A stretch of 64,000 nucleotides of DNA from a virus, in IMG/VR virus record IMGVR_UViG_3300043418_000072, positions 62,001 to 126,000 of that record. One strand, 5' to 3'. Positions 1 through 7,624 of this stretch are shown here, piece by piece. How positions within the stretch are numbered: position 1 is the first letter of the stretch; each line of letters starts with the position of its first letter. Both the position numbers and the translations under genes were made by a program. Under the pieces are notes generated by a model. It saw only the letters and a program-made list of their open reading frames with translations. It searched no databases and was not told the origin of the DNA.

Positions 1-725
1 ACCCACACCTTGTGGAACATCCTCGCCTACGTAATATGCGGGCAGTGAAGGACTTGGACATTGTGTTTATCAGCAATGGCGAGCCAGACGAACAAAAATG
101 GTTTGAGCATACTGAGTACATGAGTAACCGCGATGTAAAATGGATTCGTGGGGTTAATGGGCGTGTTGCTGCATATCAAGCCGCAGCTAATGCCAGCACA
201 ACAGATTGGTTTCTAGCAGTGTTTGCCAAGCTAGAAGTAGTTGGCAATAGAGATATCTGGGAGTTCCGCCCGGACTATTGGCAAGGTCCCAAGCATTACA
301 TCTTTAACGCACAGAATCCTGTCAATGGACTAGTATACGGACACCAAGGAATGATTGCCTACAATAAGAGCCTTGTTTTAGCAAATAACGACCCTGGAAT
401 TGACTTTACCCTGTCACAACCGCACGAATCGGTGCCTATTCTTAGCGGGGTAGCACACTATAACCAAGACGCTTGGACCACATGGCGCACAGCCTTTAGA
501 GAGGTGTTAAAGCTGCGATTGTTTATGGACACACAGCCTACACTGGAAACTGAGCATAGACTGGAAATATGGCGCACAGTTGCGGCAGGCAACTACAGCA
601 ACTACAGCATCGATGGTGCTAACGATGCCGTTGCGTACTATGAAGAAGTACAGGGTGATTTAGCAAAGCTACAGTTGAGCTTTGAATGGGCGTGGCTACG
701 TGCCCGTTACGATGCTAAATACTGA
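1..725 (+). CDS. Conserved phage protein, possibly glycosyltransferase-like (5' end outside window)
   Basis: The reading frame is open to the left edge (codons at 3, 6 and 9 are sense), so the GTG at 12 is probably internal and the gene starts before the window. The visible part is about 240 residues. It has no signal peptide or membrane segment and is rich in aromatic residues (motifs TDWFLAVFAKLEV, HYIFNAQNPVNGLVYGH). Its style matches conserved proteins of T4-like marine and freshwater phages that sit near glycan genes, but I cannot assign a fold firmly. The TGA stop is directly followed by the ATG of the next gene, so the two are co-transcribed. These are the only two plus-strand genes in the window. 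Confidence 0.6.
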   Translation, partial: PHLVEHPRLRNMRAVKDLDIVFISNGEPDEQKWFEHTEYMSNRDVKWIRGVNGRVAAYQAAANASTTDWFLAVFAKLEVVGNRDIWEFRPDYWQGPKHYIFNAQNPVNGLVYGHQGMIAYNKSLVLANNDPGIDFTLSQPHESVPILSGVAHYNQDAWTTWRTAFREVLKLRLFMDTQPTLETEHRLEIWRTVAAGNYSNYSIDGANDAVAYYEEVQGDLAKLQLSFEWAWLRARYDAKY

Positions 726-1565
726 ATGCGAATTAATGAAATTATAACCGAAGCAACTAACCCCGATATTCATCACTCAGAGTTCAAGCACGAGCAAGAG
801 ATTGGGGGACTACTGTATAAGGCCGAAGCAGATAACAACTCAGGCTACGGTACTACACTAGTCATTACAGTATACAATGGTAGAAAACAAATTGCGTCGA
901 CTGAATTCATTATAGACGAAGACCACAATTCACTAGTTAGTGCAAACACCTGGGTTTTGCCCAAGTACCAAGATCGGGGTGTAGCTACCACAATGTATGC
1001 TTATGCTAAGATGTTGGGCAACGACATTGTTCCGAGCAGGATACAAACAGATCAGGGCAACAGCATGTGGCGCTCATGGAATCAATCCAAACAAAGCAAA
1101 CACATTCTGCCCCGTGGTCACAAAGGCTACAACGAAGATACAGTGGGCCAATCTCTTGCTGAACTATTTGAGCCTGGTAAAGACTACAAATGGAGTTTCA
1201 CTGGCAGTGAAGAAGCAGTAGCAGTATTCCACATTGGCGAAGTGCCCTATCAATTCCATGCCTATACCTATCCCGGAGAGAATGGTACGTGGGAAGTGGA
1301 GTTTAAAAATGCCGAACGTGGACGCGGCCGCACTACTAAATTTGGATTAACTGGGACTGGTAATTCAGCTGAAGTAATGTCCACTATCACTGATATTATG
1401 CGTGAGTTCTTGCAGCGTTATCAAGGTAAAGTAACAGCACTCACATTCACAGCAGACGAACAGTCACGTCAATCGTTGTATGCTAGAATGGCCAAACGTT
1501 TATTACCAACGTGGCAGTTAACACAAACCGATAAGCAGTTTATATTAACTGCGCCTGCTAACTAA
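726..1565 (+). CDS. GNAT-like acetyltransferase domain protein with capsid-targeting-like N-terminus
   Basis: 279 residues, starting immediately after the upstream stop. Residues about 80-110 (WVLPKYQDRGVATTMYAYAK) look like the acetyl-CoA-binding motif A of GNAT acetyltransferases (RGxA pattern). The C-terminal ~130 residues are a second, unrecognised domain. The protein begins MRINEIITEA, nearly identical to the start of the gene at 58894-59274 and resembling the T4 internal-protein leader (MKTYQEFIAEA), which prohead protease cuts after Glu. A head-packaged, injected protein is therefore an attractive inference. Its 3' end overlaps the convergent aminotransferase gene by 8 bases. Confidence 0.6.
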   Translation: MRINEIITEATNPDIHHSEFKHEQEIGGLLYKAEADNNSGYGTTLVITVYNGRKQIASTEFIIDEDHNSLVSANTWVLPKYQDRGVATTMYAYAKMLGNDIVPSRIQTDQGNSMWRSWNQSKQSKHILPRGHKGYNEDTVGQSLAELFEPGKDYKWSFTGSEEAVAVFHIGEVPYQFHAYTYPGENGTWEVEFKNAERGRGRTTKFGLTGTGNSAEVMSTITDIMREFLQRYQGKVTALTFTADEQSRQSLYARMAKRLLPTWQLTQTDKQFILTAPAN

Positions 1566-2667
1566 AGAACTTTTTGATTGTGCGAACCACATGTTCGACT
1601 TCGCTATCAGTCATTTCGGGGTAGATAGGCAAGCTCATACATTCGCGTGTATATGCACTTGATTCTCTAAAGAATTCATTCATATAGTCGGTGTATTCGT
1701 AACCAACTGGCAATTCAAACAATGGCTTGTCGTAGTGTATCTTTGTTTCGATGCCTGCGTCACGCATATACTGCATCAATGCGTGTCGGTTACTTAGGCG
1801 AATAACAAACTTGTGCCATGCGTGTACAACATCGTCATTGGGCAGTAGCACATCTACGTAAGACACAAGGTTCTCAATATAGTACTCAGCAATGGCTGTT
1901 CTACGCTTTTGCCAATCATCAAAGTGCTTGAGCTTCACTAACATTTGAGCACAATCACTTTCACTCATTCTACTGTTAGTCCCGGGGATTTGATGCCCGC
2001 TTGTTTTACCATTGTCCCGTAAGTCTACTATGTTGCAGAAGAACTCGTAATCGTCTGTGAGAATCATTCCGCCACTGCCATAGTTGGGAAGATTTTTAGT
2101 AGGATCAAAACTCAGCACACCTGCAGTACCCAGCTTGCCACTGGGGATACCTTTGTAGCTAGCACCAAAGCTCTGTGCAGCATCCTCTAGGATAAACAAG
2201 TCTTGATTAAAGAACTCTGTCATGACTCTAAAGCGATCGTAGTCGATTGTATTGCCAAACAAGTTGGCGTACATAATGGCACCAACTCCTGCACCTTTGA
2301 GTGCATAGTCACTGCTTTCAAGATCGATCAGTGCTTTATAATCGGTGTCGCAAAATACAGGTTCGTGCCCACTTAGTAGCACACTGTTGATTGTGGCAGC
2401 AAAGCTGATAGTGGGTATCATTACTTTGTCTCCGGCTGCAACGCCTGCCATCAAGGAGAAGATAAGTCCCTGCGTACATGACCCAACTGCAACAGCATAG
2501 CGTCTTTGGCAACGTGCAGCAATGGCTTGTTCAAACGTGTATGTTTGATGTCCATTAAGTACCTGACCAGTCTGGTAGACTGCATCGCTTGCATTAAGCA
2601 ATTCTTCACGCAGACTGGCGTACTGACGGGGTAATCCGAAGAACGGTATTAGATTTGGGTTTTCCAA
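1558..2667 (-). CDS. DegT/DnrJ/EryC1-family PLP aminotransferase
   Basis: 369 residues, the usual length for sugar aminotransferases of the DegT/DnrJ/EryC1/StrS family, which transfer an amino group to a keto-sugar nucleotide. The family signature is visible: GSCTQGL near residue 80 (cofactor phosphate region), LEDAAQSFGA near 160, and the Schiff-base lysine in SFDPTKNLPNYGSGG near 190. The best start is TTG at 2667, overlapping the stop of the epimerase gene upstream by 19 bases; there is no ATG nearby. Paired with that epimerase it probably makes an amino sugar for virion or host-surface glycans. It overlaps the convergent gene 3' end. Confidence 0.85.
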   Translation of the reverse strand: MENPNLIPFFGLPRQYASLREELLNASDAVYQTGQVLNGHQTYTFEQAIAARCQRRYAVAVGSCTQGLIFSLMAGVAAGDKVMIPTISFAATINSVLLSGHEPVFCDTDYKALIDLESSDYALKGAGVGAIMYANLFGNTIDYDRFRVMTEFFNQDLFILEDAAQSFGASYKGIPSGKLGTAGVLSFDPTKNLPNYGSGGMILTDDYEFFCNIVDLRDNGKTSGHQIPGTNSRMSESDCAQMLVKLKHFDDWQKRRTAIAEYYIENLVSYVDVLLPNDDVVHAWHKFVIRLSNRHALMQYMRDAGIETKIHYDKPLFELPVGYEYTDYMNEFFRESSAYTRECMSLPIYPEMTDSEVEHVVRTIKKFFS

Positions 2668-3617
2668 AACGGGCTCGATTTAAACCAGTCGTGATACTTT
2701 TGGAAGCCTTCTTCAACATCGACCTTAGGATTAAAGTCAAAGTCTCTACGGGCAGCATCAATGTTTAATGCACCTCGACTAGGAAAGTCTGCGTCTTTGT
2801 CACGTACTTCTACTTTGCCTTTGCCTGCAATCTTAATAGCAAGGCTAGCAGCTTGTAATAAACTACAGCTATGGCTCTTGGTGATGTTGTATGTTCCGTT
2901 AACCGCTTGCTTGCTTAGGGTAGCAGCAACGATTCCGGCAGCAGCATCTTCTACGTATGTAAAGTCCAACGTTTCGTTTGCGCCGTTTACCTTAAGAGTT
3001 TCTCCGCGCATAGCTGAGAGCATAAACTTGGAAACGACTCGGTCTTCCACGTCGTATTCACCATAGACAGCAGAGGGGCGTATAATAACGTGATCAAAAA
3101 TGCCACGACGAGTATAGTCTTTAACAAGGTGTTCTCCCATATATTTCATAATGCCATATTGGCCTTGTGGATTGCAGACAGCCGACTCAGTAACATCGTC
3201 CTTAAAGTCACCGTACACCATGCTAGAGCTGATGTAAACAAACTTGGGAATCCGATTAAGTTTAGTCTGTTCTAGTAAGTTAACTAGAGCAGTAGACATC
3301 ACTTCGCTGCCCCATACAGGGTTAGCTCCTACAACCTTTTGTCTTGGAAAGCTAGCAAGGTGAATCACTGCATCGCAGTTTGCAGAGAATGTTCTAAAGA
3401 AATCCTCCACAGCCTTTCGGTCGCACAAGTCAAAGTGATGAACACTTGCCTTCATTCGACTTCTACGTGATTTGTACAAGTAGTCAAGCTCTTCTCGGTT
3501 AACAAACCCATAGTCAGTTACACTGTCAATCACGAAACATTCGTGTCCTTGTGCTTCTAACTGTCTAACTACGTTGTGGCCAATAAAGCCGGCGCCACCT
3601 GTTACAATGAATTTCAT
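2649..3617 (-). CDS. NAD-dependent epimerase/dehydratase (extended SDR)
   Basis: 322 residues. The N-terminus has the Rossmann NAD-binding motif TGGAGFIGHNVV (GxxGxxG), followed by the SSSMVYG strand near residue 130 and the catalytic YGIMK (YxxxK) near 155. This is the extended short-chain dehydrogenase fold used on nucleotide sugars (UDP-glucose 4-epimerase or dTDP-glucose dehydratase type). The exact substrate cannot be read from sequence. The start codon overlaps the ThyA stop as ATGA, and the 3' end overlaps the aminotransferase, forming a small sugar-nucleotide operon. Confidence 0.85.
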   Translation of the reverse strand: MKFIVTGGAGFIGHNVVRQLEAQGHECFVIDSVTDYGFVNREELDYLYKSRRSRMKASVHHFDLCDRKAVEDFFRTFSANCDAVIHLASFPRQKVVGANPVWGSEVMSTALVNLLEQTKLNRIPKFVYISSSMVYGDFKDDVTESAVCNPQGQYGIMKYMGEHLVKDYTRRGIFDHVIIRPSAVYGEYDVEDRVVSKFMLSAMRGETLKVNGANETLDFTYVEDAAAGIVAATLSKQAVNGTYNITKSHSCSLLQAASLAIKIAGKGKVEVRDKDADFPSRGALNIDAARRDFDFNPKVDVEEGFQKYHDWFKSSPFWKTQI

Positions 3618-4525
3618 ACTGCCATCTCCGCTTTAATTGCTGCATGGCTTTCGTAACCGATCAACTTGATATCGTCCATTGTGAACTTAGTGATATCTTT
3701 GATGTCTGGGTTGATCCATAGTTGTGGCGCAGGTAAGGGTTCACGCTTCAATTGTTCTTTTACCTGCTCTACGTGATTTAGGTATATGTGTGCATCGCCT
3801 AGCACGTGAACGAACTCGCCGACCTGTAAATCGCACACTTTGGCTATCAGATGCGTAAGCAAACTATAGCTGGCGACATTGAACGGTACGCCTAAAAACA
3901 TATCACAACTTCGTTGGTACATCTGGCAACTTAGTTTGCCATCTGATACATAAAACTGAGCTAAGATATGGCACGGTGGCAGGGCCATAGCTTCTAACTC
4001 GCCTGGGTTCCATGCTGATATAATATGTCTTCGTCCGTGCGGATCTCGCTTAATACCGTCGATCAGTTGCATAAGTTGATCGACTTCTTGAAAATGGACA
4101 CTACCCTGTCTATTATATGTAGTGCCAAAGTCATCTCTAAATGTCTCTTGTGTGTGCTCTACTGGCGTGCGCCATTTGCGCCATTGCACTCCGTAAACTC
4201 GTCCGAGGTCTCCTGCGAACTTTGCGTTAGGAGTCCAATAATCAGCTCCAGCGTTACCGGACCAGATAGTTGTCTTGCTAGGGTCACGAGTTCCATGTAA
4301 TATCTCAGCGAGTCGTCTTTCATCGCCCGATCCTTCAATGAACCACAGTAACTCAGATACTACGCTGCGCCAAGCTAGCTTCTTTGTTGTTACTGCGGGA
4401 AATGATTCTGCTAGGTTATAGCGTTGCTGCATACCAAATTGGCTAATAGTGCCAGTTCCGGTACGATCTGTTTTCTCAGTCCCTTTATTCAGGACTTCCT
4501 GTAGTGCGGCCAAATAGGTGTTCAT
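3614..4525 (-). CDS. thyA: Thymidylate synthase (ThyA type)
   Basis: 303 residues. It methylates dUMP to dTMP with methylene-tetrahydrofolate. Visible family motifs are DRTGTGT at residues 20-26 (phosphate-binding loop), the catalytic cysteine in LPPCHILAQFYV (Cys185) and the dUMP-binding RSCDMFLGVPFN at 205-216. Length and motifs fit an intact enzyme. The gene overlaps DHFR by 41 bases, the same td/frd pairing as in T4, where the two enzymes recycle folate during phage DNA synthesis. Confidence 0.97.
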   Translation of the reverse strand: MNTYLAALQEVLNKGTEKTDRTGTGTISQFGMQQRYNLAESFPAVTTKKLAWRSVVSELLWFIEGSGDERRLAEILHGTRDPSKTTIWSGNAGADYWTPNAKFAGDLGRVYGVQWRKWRTPVEHTQETFRDDFGTTYNRQGSVHFQEVDQLMQLIDGIKRDPHGRRHIISAWNPGELEAMALPPCHILAQFYVSDGKLSCQMYQRSCDMFLGVPFNVASYSLLTHLIAKVCDLQVGEFVHVLGDAHIYLNHVEQVKEQLKREPLPAPQLWINPDIKDITKFTMDDIKLIGYESHAAIKAEMAV

Positions 4526-4994
4526 AAATTACGTAAGTGAAATTGTTTGCTGCGTCTGATGTAGCACGTACTGGGCTCCACCCTGTTAGCAGAGATTTTA
4601 AGTTTATCTTAGTATCTATTTTATATGAACCCTTGATGTGAGTCAAGTACATTCTGTCAAAGATACCATCGCATTGTTCCAATACGTTTGGCCCGCCTAC
4701 TACCCAAATGATTTTGTCTGGGTGACGTTTTTCTAATGCAAGGATTTCTTCTTTAAGATCGCCTTTGATCTGTGCTGCATGAAATACAGGCTTAGTGGTT
4801 GCAACATATACCGTACGACCGGTTAAGGGTTTAGGTAACTTAGGATCGTCCCATGAGGTTCGCCCCATTACAACTACATGACCATCTGTAAGTCGTTTAA
4901 AGTGTTTCATATCTTCGGAGTTGTGGGGCCATGGCAGTGTGCCATTAAACCCCATTCCGCCGTATTGGTCTACGGCAAAAAGGGCGTTTATCAT
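4485..4994 (-). CDS. folA: Dihydrofolate reductase
   Basis: 169 residues, typical DHFR length. It reduces dihydrofolate produced by the adjacent ThyA. Motifs: MINALFAVDQYGGMGFNGTLPWPHNSEDMKHF split over residues 1-32 (substrate and NADPH loop, with LPWP), VVVMGRTSWD near 40 (NADPH ribose site) and IWVVGGPNVLEQ near 100. The ATG overlaps the stop of the upstream 114-residue gene (ATGA). The long overlap with thyA implies translational coupling. Confidence 0.95.
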   Translation of the reverse strand: MINALFAVDQYGGMGFNGTLPWPHNSEDMKHFKRLTDGHVVVMGRTSWDDPKLPKPLTGRTVYVATTKPVFHAAQIKGDLKEEILALEKRHPDKIIWVVGGPNVLEQCDGIFDRMYLTHIKGSYKIDTKINLKSLLTGWSPVRATSDAANNFTYVIYEHLFGRTTGSPE

Positions 4995-5335
4995 AAGTTC
5001 TTTAGTAGATTATCTGTTGCTGGTTGCACCGCAAGGCGCACTTGCTCGATGTTAATGTAAAAATCAACATCATCGATGATGTCGTCTAAGGTCTCCAATC
5101 GCTCTTCGAGGTGAATTCTAAGAGCGTCGGGATCGGCCCCTTCGGCAAGCATTTCCTGGATATCAATAACAACTTGTGTTCCATCGGTTAGGTTCACTAC
5201 TATTGACTCCAACATCTCAATGGGCACATCCTCTTTCTCAACGTCTTTGAGGATGGCCTCCCATTGTTTTTTGCTGCTTAGATTAAGCCGCTTGCTTTTT
5301 GGTCGCTTTGGCTTTTGTGGTTTTTCTTGTGCCAT
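4991..5335 (-). CDS. Conserved phage hypothetical, basic N-terminus, acidic C-terminus
   Basis: 114 residues with a very basic first 20 (KPQKPKRPKSKR) followed by an acidic, helical region (DALRIHLEERLETLDDIIDDVDFYI). I do not recognise a named domain. It overlaps the upstream gene by 53 bases in a different frame, and that upstream gene ends in a similarly Lys/Ala-rich tail. It is co-transcribed with DHFR and ThyA. Confidence 0.7.
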   Translation of the reverse strand: MAQEKPQKPKRPKSKRLNLSSKKQWEAILKDVEKEDVPIEMLESIVVNLTDGTQVVIDIQEMLAEGADPDALRIHLEERLETLDDIIDDVDFYINIEQVRLAVQPATDNLLKNL

Positions 5336-5981
5336 CTGTAGTAGGTGCAGTAGGGTTTAGTGTGCTTGCTTCTGTTTCAAGACGAGCAGCTTCGGCTAAC
5401 ATAGCTTCGGCTTGGCGCTTCATATCGGCTGCTTGAGTTAGACGTTGTTGTGCTAGATCTGAATCAGATAGTACACCTGCTACATATTGTTCTGCACTCA
5501 TCGAACCTTCGACACCTGCATTTGCTCTGCTATTAGCAGGCATACCTACTTCACGGGCATCAGCAGCTTGCCCACGCTTGCCGGTCATACCCTTGTTTGC
5601 ATCAATTTCTGCTAGACGCTTAACAGCACCTTCGCCCATTGCCATTTCATTTAAAATCTTGTTTAGTTCATCTAAACGCACACTTGACTTTGCGTTAGGA
5701 GTAACTAGAACTTGGTTACACGGAACCTTCTTGATCATGCCTTCTTGATGCAATACTGACAATAAGATTCGTCCATCTTGCATATATGTTCTGTGTAATA
5801 CATCTGCAATCTCTTTAGCAGATTGTCCAGCATCACCTTCGACAGCTCGCATCAAGTCATCGTGGATCATGCGTGGTAGCAAGTCACTATAAATTACAAG
5901 ACACATGTGTCCTTCGTCTGGAACTTCACGGAATAGAATAACTACTTTCCGATCGTTATGTTTACCTACGTGCTTAGCCAT
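5283..5981 (-). CDS. Conserved T4-like phage protein of unknown function
   Basis: 232 residues. The N-terminal ~115 residues (MAKHVGKHNDRKVVILFREVP, HMCLVIYSDLLPRMIHDDLM, and the later NQVLVTPNAKSSVRLDELNKIL) match in style a conserved protein I associate with T4-like cyanophages. The C-terminal third is low complexity with Ala/Glu coiled-coil repeats and a Thr/Lys-rich tail. Function is not known to me; a structural or assembly role is possible. It overlaps both neighbours. Confidence 0.75.
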   Translation of the reverse strand: MAKHVGKHNDRKVVILFREVPDEGHMCLVIYSDLLPRMIHDDLMRAVEGDAGQSAKEIADVLHRTYMQDGRILLSVLHQEGMIKKVPCNQVLVTPNAKSSVRLDELNKILNEMAMGEGAVKRLAEIDANKGMTGKRGQAADAREVGMPANSRANAGVEGSMSAEQYVAGVLSDSDLAQQRLTQAADMKRQAEAMLAEAARLETEASTLNPTAPTTDGTRKTTKAKATKKQAA

Positions 5982-6216
5982 TTTGATTCTCCTCAGTGGG
6001 TTGTGGTTGTGGTGCAGGCTGTAGTGCTCCGGTAGCAGTTAAGAACTTAACTAGCTTATCGTGCAATGCACCAACTTCGGCCATTTCTTCGGCGCGAATT
6101 GCACCGCGTTGTGCAGTGGCTTGAATAACCTTCAGCATTAAAACCATGTCTGCTAGTTGCAGGCTTGGCGCTTCTGGTTGTACTTGTTCGGGGGTTTGGG
6201 TTTGCTCTGTACTCAT
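5974..6216 (-). CDS. Small Gln/Pro-flanked helical protein
   Basis: 80 residues: a Thr/Gln/Glu/Pro-rich N-terminus, a central helix (LADMVLMLKVIQATAQRGAIRAEEMAEVG) in two amphipathic blocks, and a Pro/Gln tail. Not recognised. The ribosome-binding site (AGGAT, 6222-6226) lies in the arm of a long inverted repeat that also contains a late-promoter-like GTAAATA (see 6219-6263). Confidence 0.65.
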   Translation of the reverse strand: MSTEQTQTPEQVQPEAPSLQLADMVLMLKVIQATAQRGAIRAEEMAEVGALHDKLVKFLTATGALQPAPQPQPTEENQNG

Positions 6217-6218
6217 TG

Positions 6219-6263
6219 TGTATCCTATGCGTAATAACTATAGTTATTTACGATAGGATCACA
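6219..6263 (-). promoter_or_regulatory. RBS-sequestering hairpin with internal late-promoter motif
   Basis: A near-perfect inverted repeat of about 20 bp per arm (arms 6219-6240 and 6241-6263, core AATAACTATAGTTATT). On the minus strand the 3' arm includes the AGGAT ribosome-binding site of the gene starting at 6216, while the 5' arm includes GTAAATA (6245-6251), close to the T4 late consensus TATAAATA. Read-through transcripts would fold and hide the site. Transcripts started at the late motif would lack the 5' arm. Confidence 0.6.
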
Positions 6264-6278
6264 GAGACGAAAAATTTC

Positions 6279-6569
6279 TTAGAAGTCTGATTGATACTGG
6301 TTAATGGTGTCCAGTATTAGACTGAAATAGCTGGCTTCTCCGGGAGTTTCAAATGCAACCATTTTTTGCATGTTAACTCCGCTACCAGTGGATTCGATGT
6401 AGAAGTCGCCTATGTAAAAGCGTCCATCCAAGTGTTCCCAAATCCAATCAGTAACTGTTTTCTCTTGGGTTGCAAGATCAAACGTTACCTTAGTGAAATG
6501 CGGAGGGCAGTGATCTACCCTTCGCAATCCAAAAACAGCAAGCGGATTGACTTCGTTATGCTTTAGCAT
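6279..6569 (-). CDS. Conserved phage hypothetical
   Basis: 96 residues, alpha/beta in appearance, with no signal or membrane segment (HCPPHFTKVTFDLA, then IWEHLDGRFYIGDFY). I do not recognise the family. The start overlaps the stop of the Bax-inhibitor-like gene as TAATG, so it is translationally coupled to it. The 3' end runs into the inverted repeat at 6219-6263. Confidence 0.65.
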   Translation of the reverse strand: MLKHNEVNPLAVFGLRRVDHCPPHFTKVTFDLATQEKTVTDWIWEHLDGRFYIGDFYIESTGSGVNMQKMVAFETPGEASYFSLILDTINQYQSDF

Positions 6570-7261
6570 TAGTCATCGTTGCCCGGGGCAACACCAATCA
6601 GTTGCAGCAAGTTAACAAACAAGTTAATGAAATCTAGATACAGGTTCAGTGCTCCGAGTACTTCTACTGCGGTAGTATCTTCGCCTTCGACACTAACTGC
6701 TTCGCGGATTTGTTGAGTGTCGTATGCGGTGAATCCCAAAAAGATCACAATCGCAATAGCACTAATAACCATCTGCATTACAGTGCTGCCAATGAACAAG
6801 TTAATCAAGCTAGCAATGATAATAGCAATTAGCGCAATGAACAGCATCTGTCCCATGCCACTTAGATCCTTCTTAGTAAAGTATCCGTAAATGCTCATCA
6901 CTCCGAACAGCACAGCAGCGCCCATGAACGCAGTAAAGATACTGCCCATTGAGTAGACTACAAAGATGGCTGACATGCTCAATCCCATTAGTGCAGCAAA
7001 TACATGCAGCAGTCCAACAGATACTGATGCAGGTGGGTCAGCAGCAATCGCAGGAGTGATAAAGAAAATCGCCACTAAGGGTGCAAACAGCACAACCCAT
7101 TTCATTACACCGGTAAAAAAGAATTGCATCAGTTCATGATTGTGTCCCACTAGGAAACTAACAATCATACTGTTAAGTACAGCAGTCATCATGTAAAAAT
7201 ACACGCGACCCATTGCTTGATTGATGCCTGTTGCATCTCGATAAATTCCAGTTACAAACAT
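6569..7261 (-). CDS. Bax inhibitor-1 (TMBIM/YccA-like) integral membrane protein
   Basis: 230 residues with about seven hydrophobic segments, the BI-1 family architecture. The family's C-terminal signature is clear: LGFTAYDTQQI near residue 180 and GALNLYLDFINLFVNLLQLIG near 205-225, with a short polar C-terminus. BI-1 proteins are inner-membrane proteins; bacterial YccA binds and restrains the FtsH protease, and others act as Ca2+/H+ leak channels. In a phage it could protect phage proteins from FtsH or modulate lysis; that is inference. It is coupled by TAATG to both neighbours. Confidence 0.85.
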   Translation of the reverse strand: MFVTGIYRDATGINQAMGRVYFYMMTAVLNSMIVSFLVGHNHELMQFFFTGVMKWVVLFAPLVAIFFITPAIAADPPASVSVGLLHVFAALMGLSMSAIFVVYSMGSIFTAFMGAAVLFGVMSIYGYFTKKDLSGMGQMLFIALIAIIIASLINLFIGSTVMQMVISAIAIVIFLGFTAYDTQQIREAVSVEGEDTTAVEVLGALNLYLDFINLFVNLLQLIGVAPGNDD

Positions 7262-7623
7262 TATGCTTTCTCCTTTGTGTCAGCTTCGTCGTTGGTGACA
7301 ATGGTAATCTTCATTTTCTCTGTTGGGATAGGACGGTCGATTGTGATCTTCTTCTCTAGTGCAGCTTCCGCTTCGCGTCGGAAGCCTTCGAACAATTCAA
7401 ACTGTCGAGTAATCTCAACAATCTCACTTGCACGGGCTAGGTCCTCGAGACGCATCTCAAGTTCCATAATGCGATCGATTGCATCTTGCATGTCAGTAGG
7501 AGCGTTGAGATAATTCTCTTGGCTACGGGCATACTTGGCCTTCTCTGCGTCAGTCATGCCCTCCCACTTTTCGGCAGACATACCGTCTTCGCTTACTTCA
7601 GTTGTGTTAGTTGCTTGTGTCAT
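7261..7623 (-). CDS. Small acidic coiled-coil protein
   Basis: 120 residues from the ATG at 7623, which sits two bases after the VWA gene stop; a longer frame upstream would run over that gene and lacks support. Contains DAIDRIMELEMRLEDLARASEI and a heptad-like region near 60-105, then a beta-like tail ending in an acidic stretch. Unrecognised. Placement directly after the VWA protein and before the BI-1 protein suggests one transcription unit from the promoter at 8914-8947. Confidence 0.65.
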   Translation of the reverse strand: MTQATNTTEVSEDGMSAEKWEGMTDAEKAKYARSQENYLNAPTDMQDAIDRIMELEMRLEDLARASEIVEITRQFELFEGFRREAEAALEKKITIDRPIPTEKMKITIVTNDEADTKEKA

Positions 7624-7624
7624 C

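Noticed and set aside
997-1221. Small second-frame ORF inside the acetyltransferase-like gene
   Set aside because: Overlaps a well-supported gene, with no ribosome-binding site and no recognisable motif.
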